Under the pieces are notes generated by a model. That model saw only the letters and a program-made list of their open reading frames with translations, had not been told where the DNA came from and did not search any database. Shown in pieces: positions 23,392 to 35,744 of a stretch of 64,000 bases of DNA; position 1 is the stretch's first letter, and each line of letters opens with the position of its first letter. Made by a program: the position numbers and the translations under genes. The stretch lies in contig JAFCIZ010000006.1 in the NCBI GenBank assembly GCA_017871115.1, positions 3,968,001 to 4,032,000 on the forward strand, given 5' to 3'. The DNA is from Cunninghamella blakesleeana (Eukaryota; Mucoromycota; Mucoromycetes; Mucorales; Cunninghamellaceae).

Positions 23392-24457
23392 GAAAAAAAA
23401 AAAAAAGGAAAAAAGAGCGGGAAAATTTTTATTTTTATTTTTTTTTGCTGAATCATTTTTTTTTTTAAAAAAAAAAATTAGAGCATGACCATTGAAGCAT
23501 CTTTGACTAAATCCCGACCGAATTTTTTTTTTTAATATAAAAAAAAAAGACTCTGTGTTCCACCATTACTCGAATGTCAAATTAAACAAATCATAAAAAA
23601 AAAAGAGGAAACTTTTTTATGAAATCATTTTACATGAATACAAATATATCATTTTTAATATTTTTAAGTTGTCACATTTTTGATTTTTTTTTTTAATATT
23701 ATTCTCTCACTAAGCGCTTAAGGTTTATTTCATTGGGTTTTTTTTTTTTTTGTGATTTCTCGTGAAATCCACGCGTTCAAAAAAAATCGGAGTTTGAGTG
23801 TCAAATGGGAACTTTTTTGTTATTTAAGGATCAAAGGAGCATAATAATAAGGAGGAGAGAGAGAAAAAAAAAGAATATTAGGCGGGCTTTTTCTTAGTTT
23901 ACTGTCAACATGACCTTTCTTACTCTTGCTTCATTGTTATTAAAATATATTTATTTTTTGCCACCCAATTAATAAAAAGAATAATAATAAAAAGGGGAAA
24001 AGAGCGCGCAAAACGGAGGAAAAAAAGGCAAAGGAGAGAGGTTTGCAAGAGAAGGAGAGGGTTTGGGTTTGTTTTTTGGGTGTAAAAAAGCTGATTGATT
24101 GTGGTGAGAGTCTATGTTCCAAATAATAATAATAATAATAATAAAAAAGGGGGGAAGGGAAAAGAGTGATTTTGTGGAACATAAAGTGAGCCATTGTCCA
24201 TTTGCATTGGTAATGTTTCAAAAAAATATAATAATAAATAATAATAATAATCATCATTTATTATCTTTTATTATAATTCATCATCACCCACTCTCACCAT
24301 TGTCTCTCTCTCACTCTCTCTATCATCATTTCTCCTACTCGTTCATCTTAATATATATTTAACCTTGTCACTTTTTTTCATACTCCTTATTATTTGTTTT
24401 TTTTTTTTTTTCTTTGACTCCTTTCGTTCACGGGATTTAACTAAGCGTAGCCCTGCA

Positions 24458-24489
<32 letters not shown>

Positions 24490-25282
24490 GAAGACTTTTT
24501 TAATCAATTATATTCTCTTTCTTCTTCCTTTCTTCTTTTTCCTATTTTTTAAAAAAAAGTACGTACACATAGTAAAAATATAAAAAAGAGTAATAATAAA
24601 AATGTATAATAAGAACAATAGCAATCATATAATAAAAAAATAAATAAATATAATAAAAAGAGAGTTAAAATTAATTAAATCCATTTTTATTTTATTTTAT
24701 TTTTATATCTAAACTAGGAAAAAAAAATATATAATTTTTTTTTTTAACCTTCTTTCCTTTTTTTATTTATTTCCTTCTTCTTTCTCTCTTTCTTTCTCTC
24801 ACTTCCTTTTTTTTTTTTTAAAAAAAAAAAAAAAGAAAAAAAGAAAAAATTATACCTAACCCATTGGTCACTATTGATGGATTAGTTTCCTATCATTCAT
24901 TATCAACACATAACAGTAGCCTTTTTTTTTATTAAAAAAAGAACAACAAAGAAAAAAAATTACCGTTTTTTAATAAAATCGGTGGTAACGAGTTAACCTG
25001 CCATTATATATACATTCTCCAATACGTATATATAAATATTAACATATTCATATCATATCATTCTATTATTCAACAAGTATAAACAACAACAGTAGTTAAT
25101 ATTAATAATATATTATTCAGCATAAGTTTAGAATTTATTAAATCAATAACAACAATAACAACAATAACAAAAATATCATCTATATTGTTCACCTTTTTAT
25201 TTTTTATATTTTTGATTAATAACCATTACCTTTAATTTAATTACACGTACCTATTACTTTTTTTTATTATTATTTACTATCT
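23392..25282. other. Long divergent intergenic region
   Basis: 1.9 kb between the NFKBIL1-like (-) and FAR1 (+) starts. It holds several T-run/A-run junctions (about 23456-23477, 24462-24489, 24806-24836), an ACGCGT element near 23770, a GA-rich stretch near 23990-24080, and a long T/C-rich then A/T-rich leader before the FAR1 ATG. Open frames here are low-complexity and I do not support them as genes. Confidence 0.5.
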
Positions 25283-27786
25283 ATGATTATGACTCAACAC
25301 GAAGAACAACTCTCTTTACCTATTACACCTCCTAATGTATTATCTGGTAGTCGAGAAGCTGTAAAGAAAATATATTTTAATAGATATAAATAACACACAC
25401 ATACACACACACACACACATGTATATATAAGTTGACTCACTTTTTTTTTTTCTACATTCTATTTTTTTTTATGAATAGATGGAACCATTATATGAACAAT
25501 TATTACAACAAGCATTTCCTGATAGTCACTCGGCGGTTCAATTTTGTCGTCATGCATGTGCGGAATTTGGTTTTACTGTTAAACAAGAAGCAAGTGCAAA
25601 TAGAGTAAATACCTTAATTAAATTATTAAAAAAAAAAAAAAAATGTATAATAAAAATAAAAAAGATTAACCGGTACATGATTTAGAAAAGGAAAATCTTA
25701 TATATTCTCCGCCTAATTATCTCTACGCTTTTATTTTATTTCATAGAATATTTATGTTTATTGTTCAAGAGAAGGATTGCCGGATTCGCAAAGAAAACCT
25801 AAATCAGCACCACAAAGAAAAAGACCTTCCAAAAGATGCGATTGTCGATGGCGAGTAGTTTTAACAGAAAATAGTCAAGGATTATGGGAATTTAGAAAAG
25901 CATCTAGCCCAACCGCCTATGAACATAATCATGAAATGATGGATCCTAAAGAAATGGTCAAATCTTGGCCCTCAGAAGTCAACACATTTATTATTCAATT
26001 AGCAAGACAAAGGATGCAAACACACGAAATTCGTGATTTTGTAAAACAACGATTCCCTAATATTACCTGGAATGAGAGAAGGTTTTATAATCGGTTAACA
26101 GAGGAAAGGAAGAGGATCAAACAAAGAGATGTGATGGAACGATCCCAACGGTTGCTATTTTTATCTGCAAAAATGTGTTCCCTGGTCGCTGCAAATGATG
26201 AATGGTCGATGAATGTAGAACATGAATTGACTCGCTTATGTGATACGTATGCTCAACTGAATCGCTTAAACCCGGATGTTGTTCCTTTAACAGATTTTAA
26301 CGTAGATCAAATTACTGTGGATTTAGATCAATTTTTACAATCTTCTACCAATGTACAACAACCCCCTCCTGCTTATTTATTTGAAGAACATCGATCCTCT
26401 TTTTCTTCTGATGAAGAGTCTTCTTCAAGTATGATTAAAATGGAAATTGATGATCATACAATCCAATCCACTAATGGAATACCTCAACTTACTACTACTA
26501 CTAATAATAATAATAACAATAATAACAATAATAACCCTGCCACTGCTACTACTAACGCAACAACAACAACCACAATAGCAGCAGTGTCAACTTCGTCTCA
26601 GCCTAAAAATTCAAATAAAAAACGAAAGTCCATTCTTTTAGACGATATATCTACCTGCTCTTCTCCACCATCTTCTCAACAACAAACCTCATCTCCTCCC
26701 TCTACAACATGGTCATCCACTATCACTCCACCAAAAGGAACCCACGTCGTTTATGTACCAGCTTATGCCTTATTTGTTCGATCTCATAATACAAGATCTA
26801 GTTCAGATACTTCTTCTACTTCCTCTTCATCACATCTTACGCATCGTAAATCTTTTCAACATGACATTACCTCTCCTTCTTCGCTAATGGATATATCGAG
26901 CCCTCATCCTCAACAAACTATGTCTTTCCATCCTCCTCACCCACACCATCACCACCACCACCATCATCATGATAACCCTTCATTTTATTCATTGGCTTCT
27001 CCCACTTCTCCTTCTTCTTCATCTGTCACTTCTCATTTTCAACATAGACCTCCTTCTTCTTCTTCCACTACTTCTACAATGAATCATCCTACTTCACCTC
27101 CATCTATGATTCATACTTCAACTACTAATGTCACAACACCTTCTCATTTTCAACCTTCTCCACCATCAGATCATCCTCCCCATTCATTTTATATGAAATC
27201 AACTTATCCACAACAACAACAACAACAGCCATCTTCCTCTTCATTAAACCAACCTCATTCTTTTAATGGCATGCCATTACAACAAGCTGCTCAAATTTAT
27301 TCTATGCAATCATTTTCAAACTATTCACCTTCTTCCACTAACACAAATCTTTCAAATAATAATAATAATGCAAGTAACAACAACAGTAACAATAACAATA
27401 ATAACAATAACAATGCAACCGATATGAATTTTGCTTTTGATCAAGCATCTTTATCTACAACTGATCCAACATCACCACCACAACCCCATTCCGCTACTTC
27501 CAATCAACGCCATCCCACTGATATGTATAGAACCATGATGGAATTTAATCCTAACCATCATCAGCATCCTTCATCACAACAACAAGATCCAAGATATATG
27601 TATTCAAATAATAATGGCACTAATAGTGGAGATGGAACTACAACTACAACATCAGAACCTATGAATCCCTCGTCTCATTATCGTCCTTCTTCTAATTCTT
27701 CAACTCATTCTGCTTCTCAACGGTTACAAACTGATCATCCGGATATGATGAATAGATTAATGATGGATCAAGCTTCTATGTCATAA
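25283..27786 (+). CDS. FAR1-type DNA-binding transcription factor
   Basis: Three exons (25283-25360, 25479-25604, 25747-27786) give about 747 residues. A FAR1/WRKY-GCM1-like zinc domain occupies about residues 40-125: AVQFCRHACAEFGFTVKQ, then YVYCSREG, then KRCDCRWRV and AYEHNHE, giving C-C-H-H ligands. A helical region (about 130-220) follows. The remaining 500 residues are disordered, with Asn, Gln, Ser, Pro and His runs, including about nine consecutive His near 26950. Such factors derive from MULE-type transposases; a DNA-binding regulatory role is inferred. The first intron contains a CA repeat (about 25392-25420). No transposase core is present, so it is a host-type regulator. Confidence 0.8.
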
Positions 27787-28483
27787 TTTTCTTTTATATT
27801 TTTATTTTATACTATATACATATTTATATGAAAGGCATTTATGAGAGAAAAAAAAAAAAAATTAAAATAAAGCTATAAGAAAAATAAAGAGATTTCTTTT
27901 AAAAGAGAATCATAAAAAATTTGAAAAATATATATATATAAAAAAAAGCTATATACATATATATTATTTTACTCTCATACTATTTTTAAACTTATTTTAA
28001 TTACCAATTTATATATATATTATACTTATTATTTATTATTTATTATTTATTATTTATTACTTATTACTTTTTACTATTTTATATTTTATATCTTATCTTT
28101 ATCTACATTTATTATTATTATTATTATATATATTTATTATCATGTATATTTTATACTTTATTCGTTTGAAAAATAAATAAATCAAAGAAATTAAAAAAAT
28201 AATGATTTTTTTCCTTTTTTAAAAAATAATGATTTTTTTTTCCTTTATTTTTTTAAAAAAAAGGTACCATGTCACTTTGCCTCTATTTTTTTTTCGAGGG
28301 AGAGTATTTACTATTTTGAATCACAAGTACAAAAAATATAATATAATATTATATTATATATAAAAAGGAGGAGAAAGTATATCTCTTTTTTTTATTATTC
28401 ATAAATTAAAGTGCATCTTTTTCATACTATTAATTAATTGAAAAAAAAAAAATAAGTACATATGAATATGCATCATTTTATTG

Positions 28484-28520
<37 letters not shown>

Positions 28521-28698
28521 ATACTTCGATTGGGATATGTTTTAAAATTGGTGATGACATTTTAGATCACTTGATATTATTTTTTTAACCTATCACATGT
28601 ATTATTTTTATTACTATTTTATTTTTATATAATAAAGTTTATTTTTTATAAAATAAAATAAAATGGATTCAAAAAAAAAGTATAAAGTGGGAATATGG

Positions 28699-28740
<42 letters not shown>

Positions 28741-28843
28741 AAAAATAAAAATAAAAAATGATGATGACTATTATTATTATAAATACTATTACGTACTATG
28801 TATTATTAAAAAAGAAAAAAAGAAAATTATATATGTATATAAA
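27787..28843. other. Convergent intergenic region with simple repeats
   Basis: About 1.06 kb between the FAR1 and F-box gene ends. It contains a T homopolymer of nearly 40 bases (about 28482-28519), an AT dinucleotide run (about 28698-28738), and TTATTTA-type repeats near 28030-28070. No coding signal. Confidence 0.6.
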
Positions 28844-31051
28844 TTAAGAAATTTGATATCTTGAAGTTGGACGAGATGGATATAAAGCATGATTTTCTGA
28901 TAAAAGATGATTTGAATTAGCATGAATGTCATTTAAATGATGATGATGATGGTGGTGATGCTGTTGATGATGCAATAAAAATGAATTATGGTGGTTAACA
29001 GTGGATGTTGGATGATGGTGATGATGTGAAAGAGGAGGTGGAGGTGGAGGTGGATGATAAAAATTAAATGATGATAAAGATGTTGAAGAAGATGATTGTT
29101 GCTGTTGTAAACGGTCACATTTTTCAATTTCCAACCGAACCAACCGAACCAAACGAGCAAATTCCCCAACTACCAAAGCTCTATTAATCGTTAACCAACC
29201 TTCTAGTAAATCCACTAATAAAGCCCTTCTTATCATCCTTAAATGTCTTTCTTCTGTTAATAATTCACAAGCTCGTTGAACAGCACATTCCATATGACTT
29301 TCCCCTAATATTTTTCCAACAAATGCAGCACCCATTAAATCAAAGCATGCCGATATACTATGTAGAGTAAATATTAAAGAATTGGATTTGGATTTGGATT
29401 TGGATGAATAAAAAGATGATGGAGATGATGAAGATGACGATGATAAAGGATGTAAAGGATGAATAGAATTAAATGATGTAGTAGATGAAGTTATGGTGGG
29501 AATAGTAGTAGATGGTAATGGAATCATTAAATGATGGTGATGATGATTCGATGTTGAGGAGGAAGTGGAGGAAGAGATATAAGAAGAGGAATGGATATAA
29601 CAAGCAGGACCAAAAATAAAGGAATAAAGGGAGGGAACAGAAGAAGATGATGGAGGTTGAGCTAATAACTTATACCCAGTATATTCTAAAAAGGCCTTGA
29701 TATTATCAGCCAAAGTATAAGTGATTTCACGACAATAGGATTGGAAAGCAGCATCTAATCTTGTTAATAAACGGACCATCATGGCAGCCAAAGCACGATT
29801 ATTAGAACTAGCATGGGTACAAGCCAAACGAACCGGTTGCCTTGATAGAGCAGCTACAAAAACAGCATGATGAAATATGACATCTACCGTAGCACGAATT
29901 CGATTCCGTATATCGATATCTTCGATAAGAACATATTTATGTTTATAAGAACTGATTCCTCGAATTATTCGCTGATGTAATCTTTCTTCTTTCATCATTA
30001 ATTCATGGAATAATTTATTATCGTTAGAGGCTGAAGTTAATAATATATCATGATGGTGTTGTTGAGAAGGAATGGTAGTGGGTGTAGGTGTTATGTTGTT
30101 GTTACTATTGTTATTGTTATTTTGATTTGTTGTGGGTGCATCTTCTGATAAAAGAGAGTTGGTAGTAGTATTATTTTCTTCTAAAGAAATATCTTGATCT
30201 ACTTGTTCAATATCTTCATCACTATTGTTATCATTATTTAAATCCAAATCCATGTCATCCTCTTCATCGTCTTCTTCTAACTCTTCCAATTCATCTTCGC
30301 CTTCATCGTCATCTGCTTGATCTTGATATTCTTGATTGCTATTATTATTATTATTATTATTATTGTTACTGTCTACTAAAGGTGGATTAGGTAATGTATC
30401 AGTAAATATAAGAGAAGAAGAAGGTGGAGATGGAGGTATTAAAGAAGGTGAAGTAGACATTAAATGATCATGTTGATTTAAATTTATATGCTGTTGGCCC
30501 ATGTCCATGTCATCGTCGTCATCATCATCATCTTCTACTTCATCATCATCTTCATCGTCGCTTAGTTCCATATCCATGCTATTCTCATTTTCTAATAATA
30601 AAGAAGTAGTATGATGTGAAGAAGGTCTACTTCTATTTCTATTGTTTCTTGATGGTCGTTCAGTGATAGATAAAGCTGATGATCCAATTAATTCATTATG
30701 ATGATTTATAGTGGAAGCATGAGAATGATCATAATCCGATAAAAAAGAGGAAGGCATTGTTGCTGTTGTTGTATTTAAAGAAGAAATAGAACCATGTCTT
30801 GTATGTAAAGATAATTGAAGAGAAAGTTGCTCTAAAGCAATTAAAGCCGCTCTACATTGTATTTTCATAATGGTATCTTGATTAAAAACTAAATCTATTT
30901 TCCATCTTTTTTGAATGGTATCAATAGCAAATTGCCGGCATTGCCTAGAAACTTGTAGTAAGCGCCAGACATCCCCAAGGTCCAAAAACTGTTTAAATAT
31001 GTATAATACTAATTCATTAGGTAAACCTAACAAGTGTGGTGTATGATTCAT
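28844..31051 (-). CDS. F-box protein with low-complexity insertions
   Basis: A single exon encodes 735 residues. The N-terminus (residues 5-50) is an F-box: LLGLPNELVLYIFKQFLDL then DVWRLLQVSRQCRQ. This domain normally binds Skp1 in SCF ubiquitin ligases. Residues about 100-360 are disordered, with acidic (DDDDDDDD) and Asn tracts. A conserved-looking helical region follows (about 365-470, RIIRGISSYKHKYVLIEDI and RNRIRATVDVIFHHAVFVAA), then another near 560-640. The C-terminus has a His-rich tail. No LRR, WD or Kelch substrate domain is seen, so the target is unknown. It converges on the FAR1 gene. Confidence 0.75.
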   Translation of the reverse strand: MNHTPHLLGLPNELVLYIFKQFLDLGDVWRLLQVSRQCRQFAIDTIQKRWKIDLVFNQDTIMKIQCRAALIALEQLSLQLSLHTRHGSISSLNTTTATMPSSFLSDYDHSHASTINHHNELIGSSALSITERPSRNNRNRSRPSSHHTTSLLLENENSMDMELSDDEDDDEVEDDDDDDDDMDMGQQHINLNQHDHLMSTSPSLIPPSPPSSSLIFTDTLPNPPLVDSNNNNNNNNNSNQEYQDQADDDEGEDELEELEEDDEEDDMDLDLNNDNNSDEDIEQVDQDISLEENNTTTNSLLSEDAPTTNQNNNNNSNNNITPTPTTIPSQQHHHDILLTSASNDNKLFHELMMKEERLHQRIIRGISSYKHKYVLIEDIDIRNRIRATVDVIFHHAVFVAALSRQPVRLACTHASSNNRALAAMMVRLLTRLDAAFQSYCREITYTLADNIKAFLEYTGYKLLAQPPSSSSVPSLYSFIFGPACYIHSSSYISSSTSSSTSNHHHHHLMIPLPSTTIPTITSSTTSFNSIHPLHPLSSSSSSSPSSFYSSKSKSKSNSLIFTLHSISACFDLMGAAFVGKILGESHMECAVQRACELLTEERHLRMIRRALLVDLLEGWLTINRALVVGEFARLVRLVRLEIEKCDRLQQQQSSSSTSLSSFNFYHPPPPPPPLSHHHHHPTSTVNHHNSFLLHHQQHHHHHHHHLNDIHANSNHLLSENHALYPSRPTSRYQIS

Positions 31052-32448
31052 TTATATAATATTAAGTCTAGTTTCCTTTTTTATTATTTATTTATAATTG
31101 TGTATAATATATAGATAGCTGGATGGATGTAAGTATATTATAACAGTAAAGCAATTAATAATAATAATAATAAGAATTAAAAATATATATATATATATAA
31201 AAAAAGGTATATAGAAAAATAAAAAAAAGTACAAGAAGAAAGAAGAAGAAAAAGAGAAAAAATCTTTTTCTTAAAAAATATTAATTTCATTCCCCTTTTT
31301 TTATATAAATATATATATAAAACTATTTTTCCCACTTTTATTTTCTTTCCCCTTTCTTTCAATATCACTCTCACTAAATCAATCAACTCACTCATTACTA
31401 TTATTTATTTATTTATTTGTTATTATTTATTGTTATTACATATTTACACTTTTTCATACATATCACATCATTTATACTATACATATATATATGGTATAAT
31501 ATGATAAAAGATTCTTTTTTTTTACCATGAATAGAAGGTTATATATAGCAGGGATAAAATAGTATTAATGAAAAAAAAAAAAGGATGAAAGGGTGAGTGA
31601 GAAAGAAAAGAAAATAATATAAACTCCTTTTTTTATTTTTATTATTATTATTATTTTATTAATCTTTTTATTATAAGAATAACTTTTTGATTGATGATCA
31701 TATATATATATATATTTATATATATACATATATTTTTATATACTTTCTTATTTAATCACATGCATTAATATTATTTAAAGCCCGGATCCTTTTTATTATT
31801 ATTTGTATCAAAACGCGCCATCATCTTTCATTCTTTTATATATAAATAAATAAGAAAATAAAAAAATAAACACCATTAACAATAGTAATAATAATAATAT
31901 TGATGGTAATAGTAATATTACTCTTTTATTTTGTTTTTTATAAATATAATATAATCAACTTTTTATTTTGAAGATCATGTGATCACATGATTACTTTTTT
32001 TTATTCTTTGTTTTTTCAAGCTGGGCATACACAATAATAATAATAATAATATTAATAATAATAATAATATTAATAATAAAAATTCATAATGGTGATGACG
32101 GTTTTTAAGCTTAACATTTCCTTTTATATGTTTTATACTTGTCTTTCTCCTCCCTTTCTTTCTCCTTCTAATAATTATAGTAATAAAAAAAAACACACAT
32201 AAACATAGTATATTACAATAATATATAAAAAAGGGAGTTTCTATCACACATACACACACACACACACACACAAATATATATATATATATATATAAAAAAG
32301 ACTTTTCAGGTACAATAATAATAATAATAAATTATATTAAAAACTTTATTTTTTACTTTTACACACACACACACATACACATATACATACACATAAATAA
32401 ATATACACTTTATTCTATTCTATTTTTTTTTTTTTTTTTTTTCTATGG
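31052..32448. other. Intergenic region, F-box gene promoter side
   Basis: 1.4 kb between the F-box start and the PPR gene end, both minus strand. It has AT and CA microsatellites (CA near 32247-32270 and 32361-32380) and a T-run near 32424-32442. Open frames here are repeat-derived. Confidence 0.5.
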
Positions 32449-33161
32449 TTATGCTTTTTTTAACATAAAGTATTTTTTTCTTAAACTTGGGCTAGTCATA
32501 TTAAACCCAACCTGATCCATTTCTTTAACAATCTGTTTTCCCAAATCCCATTGTTTTAAATGGATACATTCATCCATCAACATATGCCAAGTGTCTTTTG
32601 TAGGGTGAATATCGGCTTGTCGCATTCTTAAAAAACATGTCCAAGCATCTTGTAATCGATGGTGAAATAAGAAACCCGAAATTAAAAAGTGATAAGAGGC
32701 CCGATCTGGTTTGATCCCTTGACTAACCATGGTTTGAAACGTTTGCATGATTTTGATTAAATCCATCCCATTATCTGCATACCCTTGCATCATGTTTGTA
32801 AAAGTATGAATCGTTGGTTGTAAATGATACGGTGAGGATTGTAAAAGGTGATAAGTTTTTTCCATTTCTTGAATATTTTGATGTTTTACCCATTCATTTA
32901 ATATAGCATTGAATGTATATATATTAGGATTAGTCATACCAAATCGTTTATTTAATGTGGTTAGTAATTCTATGGTGGAGCTTGGTTGTGTTTGTTCAAA
33001 CATGGATGACATCATGGTGGTGAATGTAACTGTATCTGGTTCACATTGATAACGATACATGTCTTGAATAATTCCCATAGCTGAGAGATAATCCTTTTGT
33101 TCCATATAGCCTTTAAATAGGGTATTGAATGTCACTGTATCCGGTCGTATTCCACCACTAC

Positions 33162-33192
<31 letters not shown>

Positions 33193-34641
33193 TTGTTGTT
33201 GTTGCTGTTGTTGTTTGGCTAAAATTTGAAGATATAAATGACTAGCAGCTTTTAATTCGCGATTCATCACCAATCCATCAATCATAGTGTTCAAAATCAC
33301 TTCATTGATTTGTAAAGTAGGATGTCGTTGAATTTCTTCAAAAGCTTGTAATGCCTTGTAAGATTTTCTTGCTTTAAAATAAACCTTAATTAACTGATTA
33401 TAAATGACTTCATCAATGCTATGACCGGCTAAAATCATTTCTTTTACAACTTGTTCTGCCTTTTCCATTTGTCTTTTATGTGCATATAAAGTTAACATGG
33501 AACTACATATACTTGGGTTAGGTTTGATTTTATGTTGTTTCATTTCATCATAAAGAGCAAGACAGATTTGAGATTTATTTTGTTCCATAAAATATCGTAT
33601 CAATAAACTATAAGTGTTGGTATCAAACACAAGTTCTTGTTGCTGTTGTTGGTTTTTCTTTAATGTTTCGTATAGCCATAAGGCATCGTCTACCGTCTTT
33701 TTTTCTCTTAATAAATGTTGTAAATTAGTATTAATGATTTTCGTATTCATCATGCCATAAGTTGTAATCCACTGCCGTCCAATCTCTATCACTTGTGCAT
33801 CACGAGGGATACTACGATGCATCGTTCTTCCAAAATCACGTATATCTGGTATAATATCCCATTGTTCATACGCCTGTCGAATAAAAAGGGCCGCTTTTTC
33901 TTCTTGTTCTAATTTAATAAATGTAGCTAAAATGGCATTGAAGGACCCTATACTTAATCTTAATCCTTCCTCTTCTTTCTCTTTTTCTTTTAGTTGCTGC
34001 TGTTGTGTATGTCGTGGCTGAACAAATGCTTGATCATACATGGTTAAAATATCTTGATATTTTGCTTGATATAATTTTACTAAAAAATATTCATTGTATT
34101 CTAGTAAAGTCCATTCATGGCCCTTTTTTTTCATATCTTCCAATATATCTAATATACGATCTTCTGAACCCCAGGATTTATTTTTCCATAATATTGATCT
34201 TAGGGATATATAATCTTCTCTTGTAAAATCGGAATGATCTTGTACCGTTTTATATTGATGCCATAATTGATGTGCTATATTTTTATCTATTGTTTTATTA
34301 TTTTTATTATTATTTAATAAGCTGTTTGCTGTTGCAATAGCTTGTCTATATTCTGTAATGGCTGGATCTACTGTTGTAATTGTATTGTTATTGTCATTAT
34401 TATTATCATTATCTACAATGGTAGAAGTGGTAGTTGTGTTAGTAGTTGTTGTTTCTATTATTTTGCTTTGTGTACTATAATACAAGTGTTGATGGTGATG
34501 GTGGTGATTATGTTTTTTATTAAAAAGAGAGAAACTAGCATTATTATTATTTTTAACTGCTGTTCGTATTAATTCTTTTTGATATCCATTTTTTATTAAA
34601 GTTGCTATTCTAGGCTTTAATGCATATGACAGCTTTTGCAT
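32449..34641 (-). CDS. Mitochondrial pentatricopeptide-repeat protein
   Basis: A single exon of about 730 residues. The first ATG gives MQKLSYALKPRIATLIKNGY, a basic amphipathic mitochondrial leader, then a His run and Asn/Thr-rich linker. From about residue 145 onward helical 35-residue repeats follow, with typical PPR segments: NTYSLLIRYFMEQ, VIYNQLIKVYFK, VTFNTLFKGYMEQKDY, VTFTTMMSSMFE, YTFNAILNEWV and HTFTNMMQGYAD. About ten or more repeats can be traced. Such proteins bind organellar RNA and act in mitochondrial transcript processing or translation. A Gln/Asn run (about 495-510) interrupts one linker. The specific RNA target is unknown. It is divergent from HEN1. Confidence 0.85.
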
Positions 34642-35150
34642 ACCCAAAATAAATAAATATATATATATAAAAATGTATACAAAAAAAAAAGTAAAAGAGA
34701 AAAAAAAACAGCCACTTATTTAAAATTTCGGAGTTGTATTTTTAAGTATAAAATCAAAACGTACCTTTCATCGCTTTTTTCTCTTTTTCTTTCAATTCAT
34801 TATTTTTACATATTTTTTATTGTAATATTATTATTTATTATTTATTAAAAATAAAAGTATAGAAATGAATTGATAAATTTATTTGTTGAATTAAATATCT
34901 TTAGTGTATTTCCCTTTTCGGAAAATGTTATAAAAAGGTATTTATTTAATACGGTAGTCGTTTAAACAAAGATTGGGTTTTCTTGGAAAAAACTAGAAAT
35001 TATATCTTGTACTACTTTTACTATATACAAATAGAGCAAATACTAAAGTATTGTCAATATAATTCTACATAGGCATATACCCATTTTGATTTTTTAGTCC
35101 AAAAAAATAATATCAGTTTTAATTTTCACTTTTTTCTTCTTTCTTCACTT
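34642..35150. other. Upstream region of the PPR gene
   Basis: About 500 bp between the PPR start (-) and the stop of the candidate 54-residue gene. AT-rich; no further coding signal. Confidence 0.4.
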
Positions 35151-35399
35151 TTAATAATCAAGAAAAAAAGAAAGAAAGAAAAAATCACCAAACGACCTTT
35201 CGTTGTTCACTCTTGATTTATTATCTTGCTGCTTGGCTCGTTCCTGATACTGACATTTCTGCTCTGCTAAATGTGAAAATCAATTTGAAACTATAATATA
35301 TATCATTTCATTTATGGACAATTGGTTGTTTATATAAATAATCAACGTACTTGTAATCTTTTTTCTTTCTTTATGTCTTTGGTATTCGTTTTGACTCAT
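35151..35399 (-). CDS. Candidate 54-residue charged protein, spliced
   Basis: On the minus strand an ATG at 35399 starts MSQNEYQRHKERKKIT. A GTACGT donor at 35350 and a TTTAG acceptor ending at 35267 define an 84-nt intron. The second exon (35266-35151) continues in frame through EQKCQYQERAKQQDNKSRVN to a TAA. The acceptor is a TAG-CAG tandem, so one residue may vary. The coding part is rich in Gln, Lys, Arg and Glu. The last dozen residues come from a pyrimidine tract (FFFLSFF) and may not be real. A TATAAAAG box at 35421-35429 lies only about 25 bp upstream, close for a TATA element. Family unknown; the call is weak. Confidence 0.28.
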
Positions 35400-35744
35400 T
35401 TATACCTTTGCTGCCCCTTTCCTTTTATAACGATAAGTATATTTATTATTGTTTGTTATTATTAATATCATTCTTACTATATAAACCTGTATAATTTGTT
35501 ATTATGTATTATTTTATAGATTTTTCAAAGCTTTATTTAATTTCTAATTTTATTTCATTTTTAATAACAAGCATTTGTACAAGATTTACGACCAACACCA
35601 TAGTTCCCTAATTCTATGTATAAACTCAGTGCAAGATTTTTAAAACGCCGCTCTTTTCTCTAATTCTAATTCTCCCATTTTCAATTTTAATTTTAGACCT
35701 TTTCTTTACTTTTTAATATTAGATAGAAATCTATATATTTATAT

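Noticed and set aside
24114..24362. Open frame in the FAR1 upstream region
   Set aside because: Encodes Ile/Asn/Ser repeats from simple sequence; it overlaps the promoter and has no exon-like composition.
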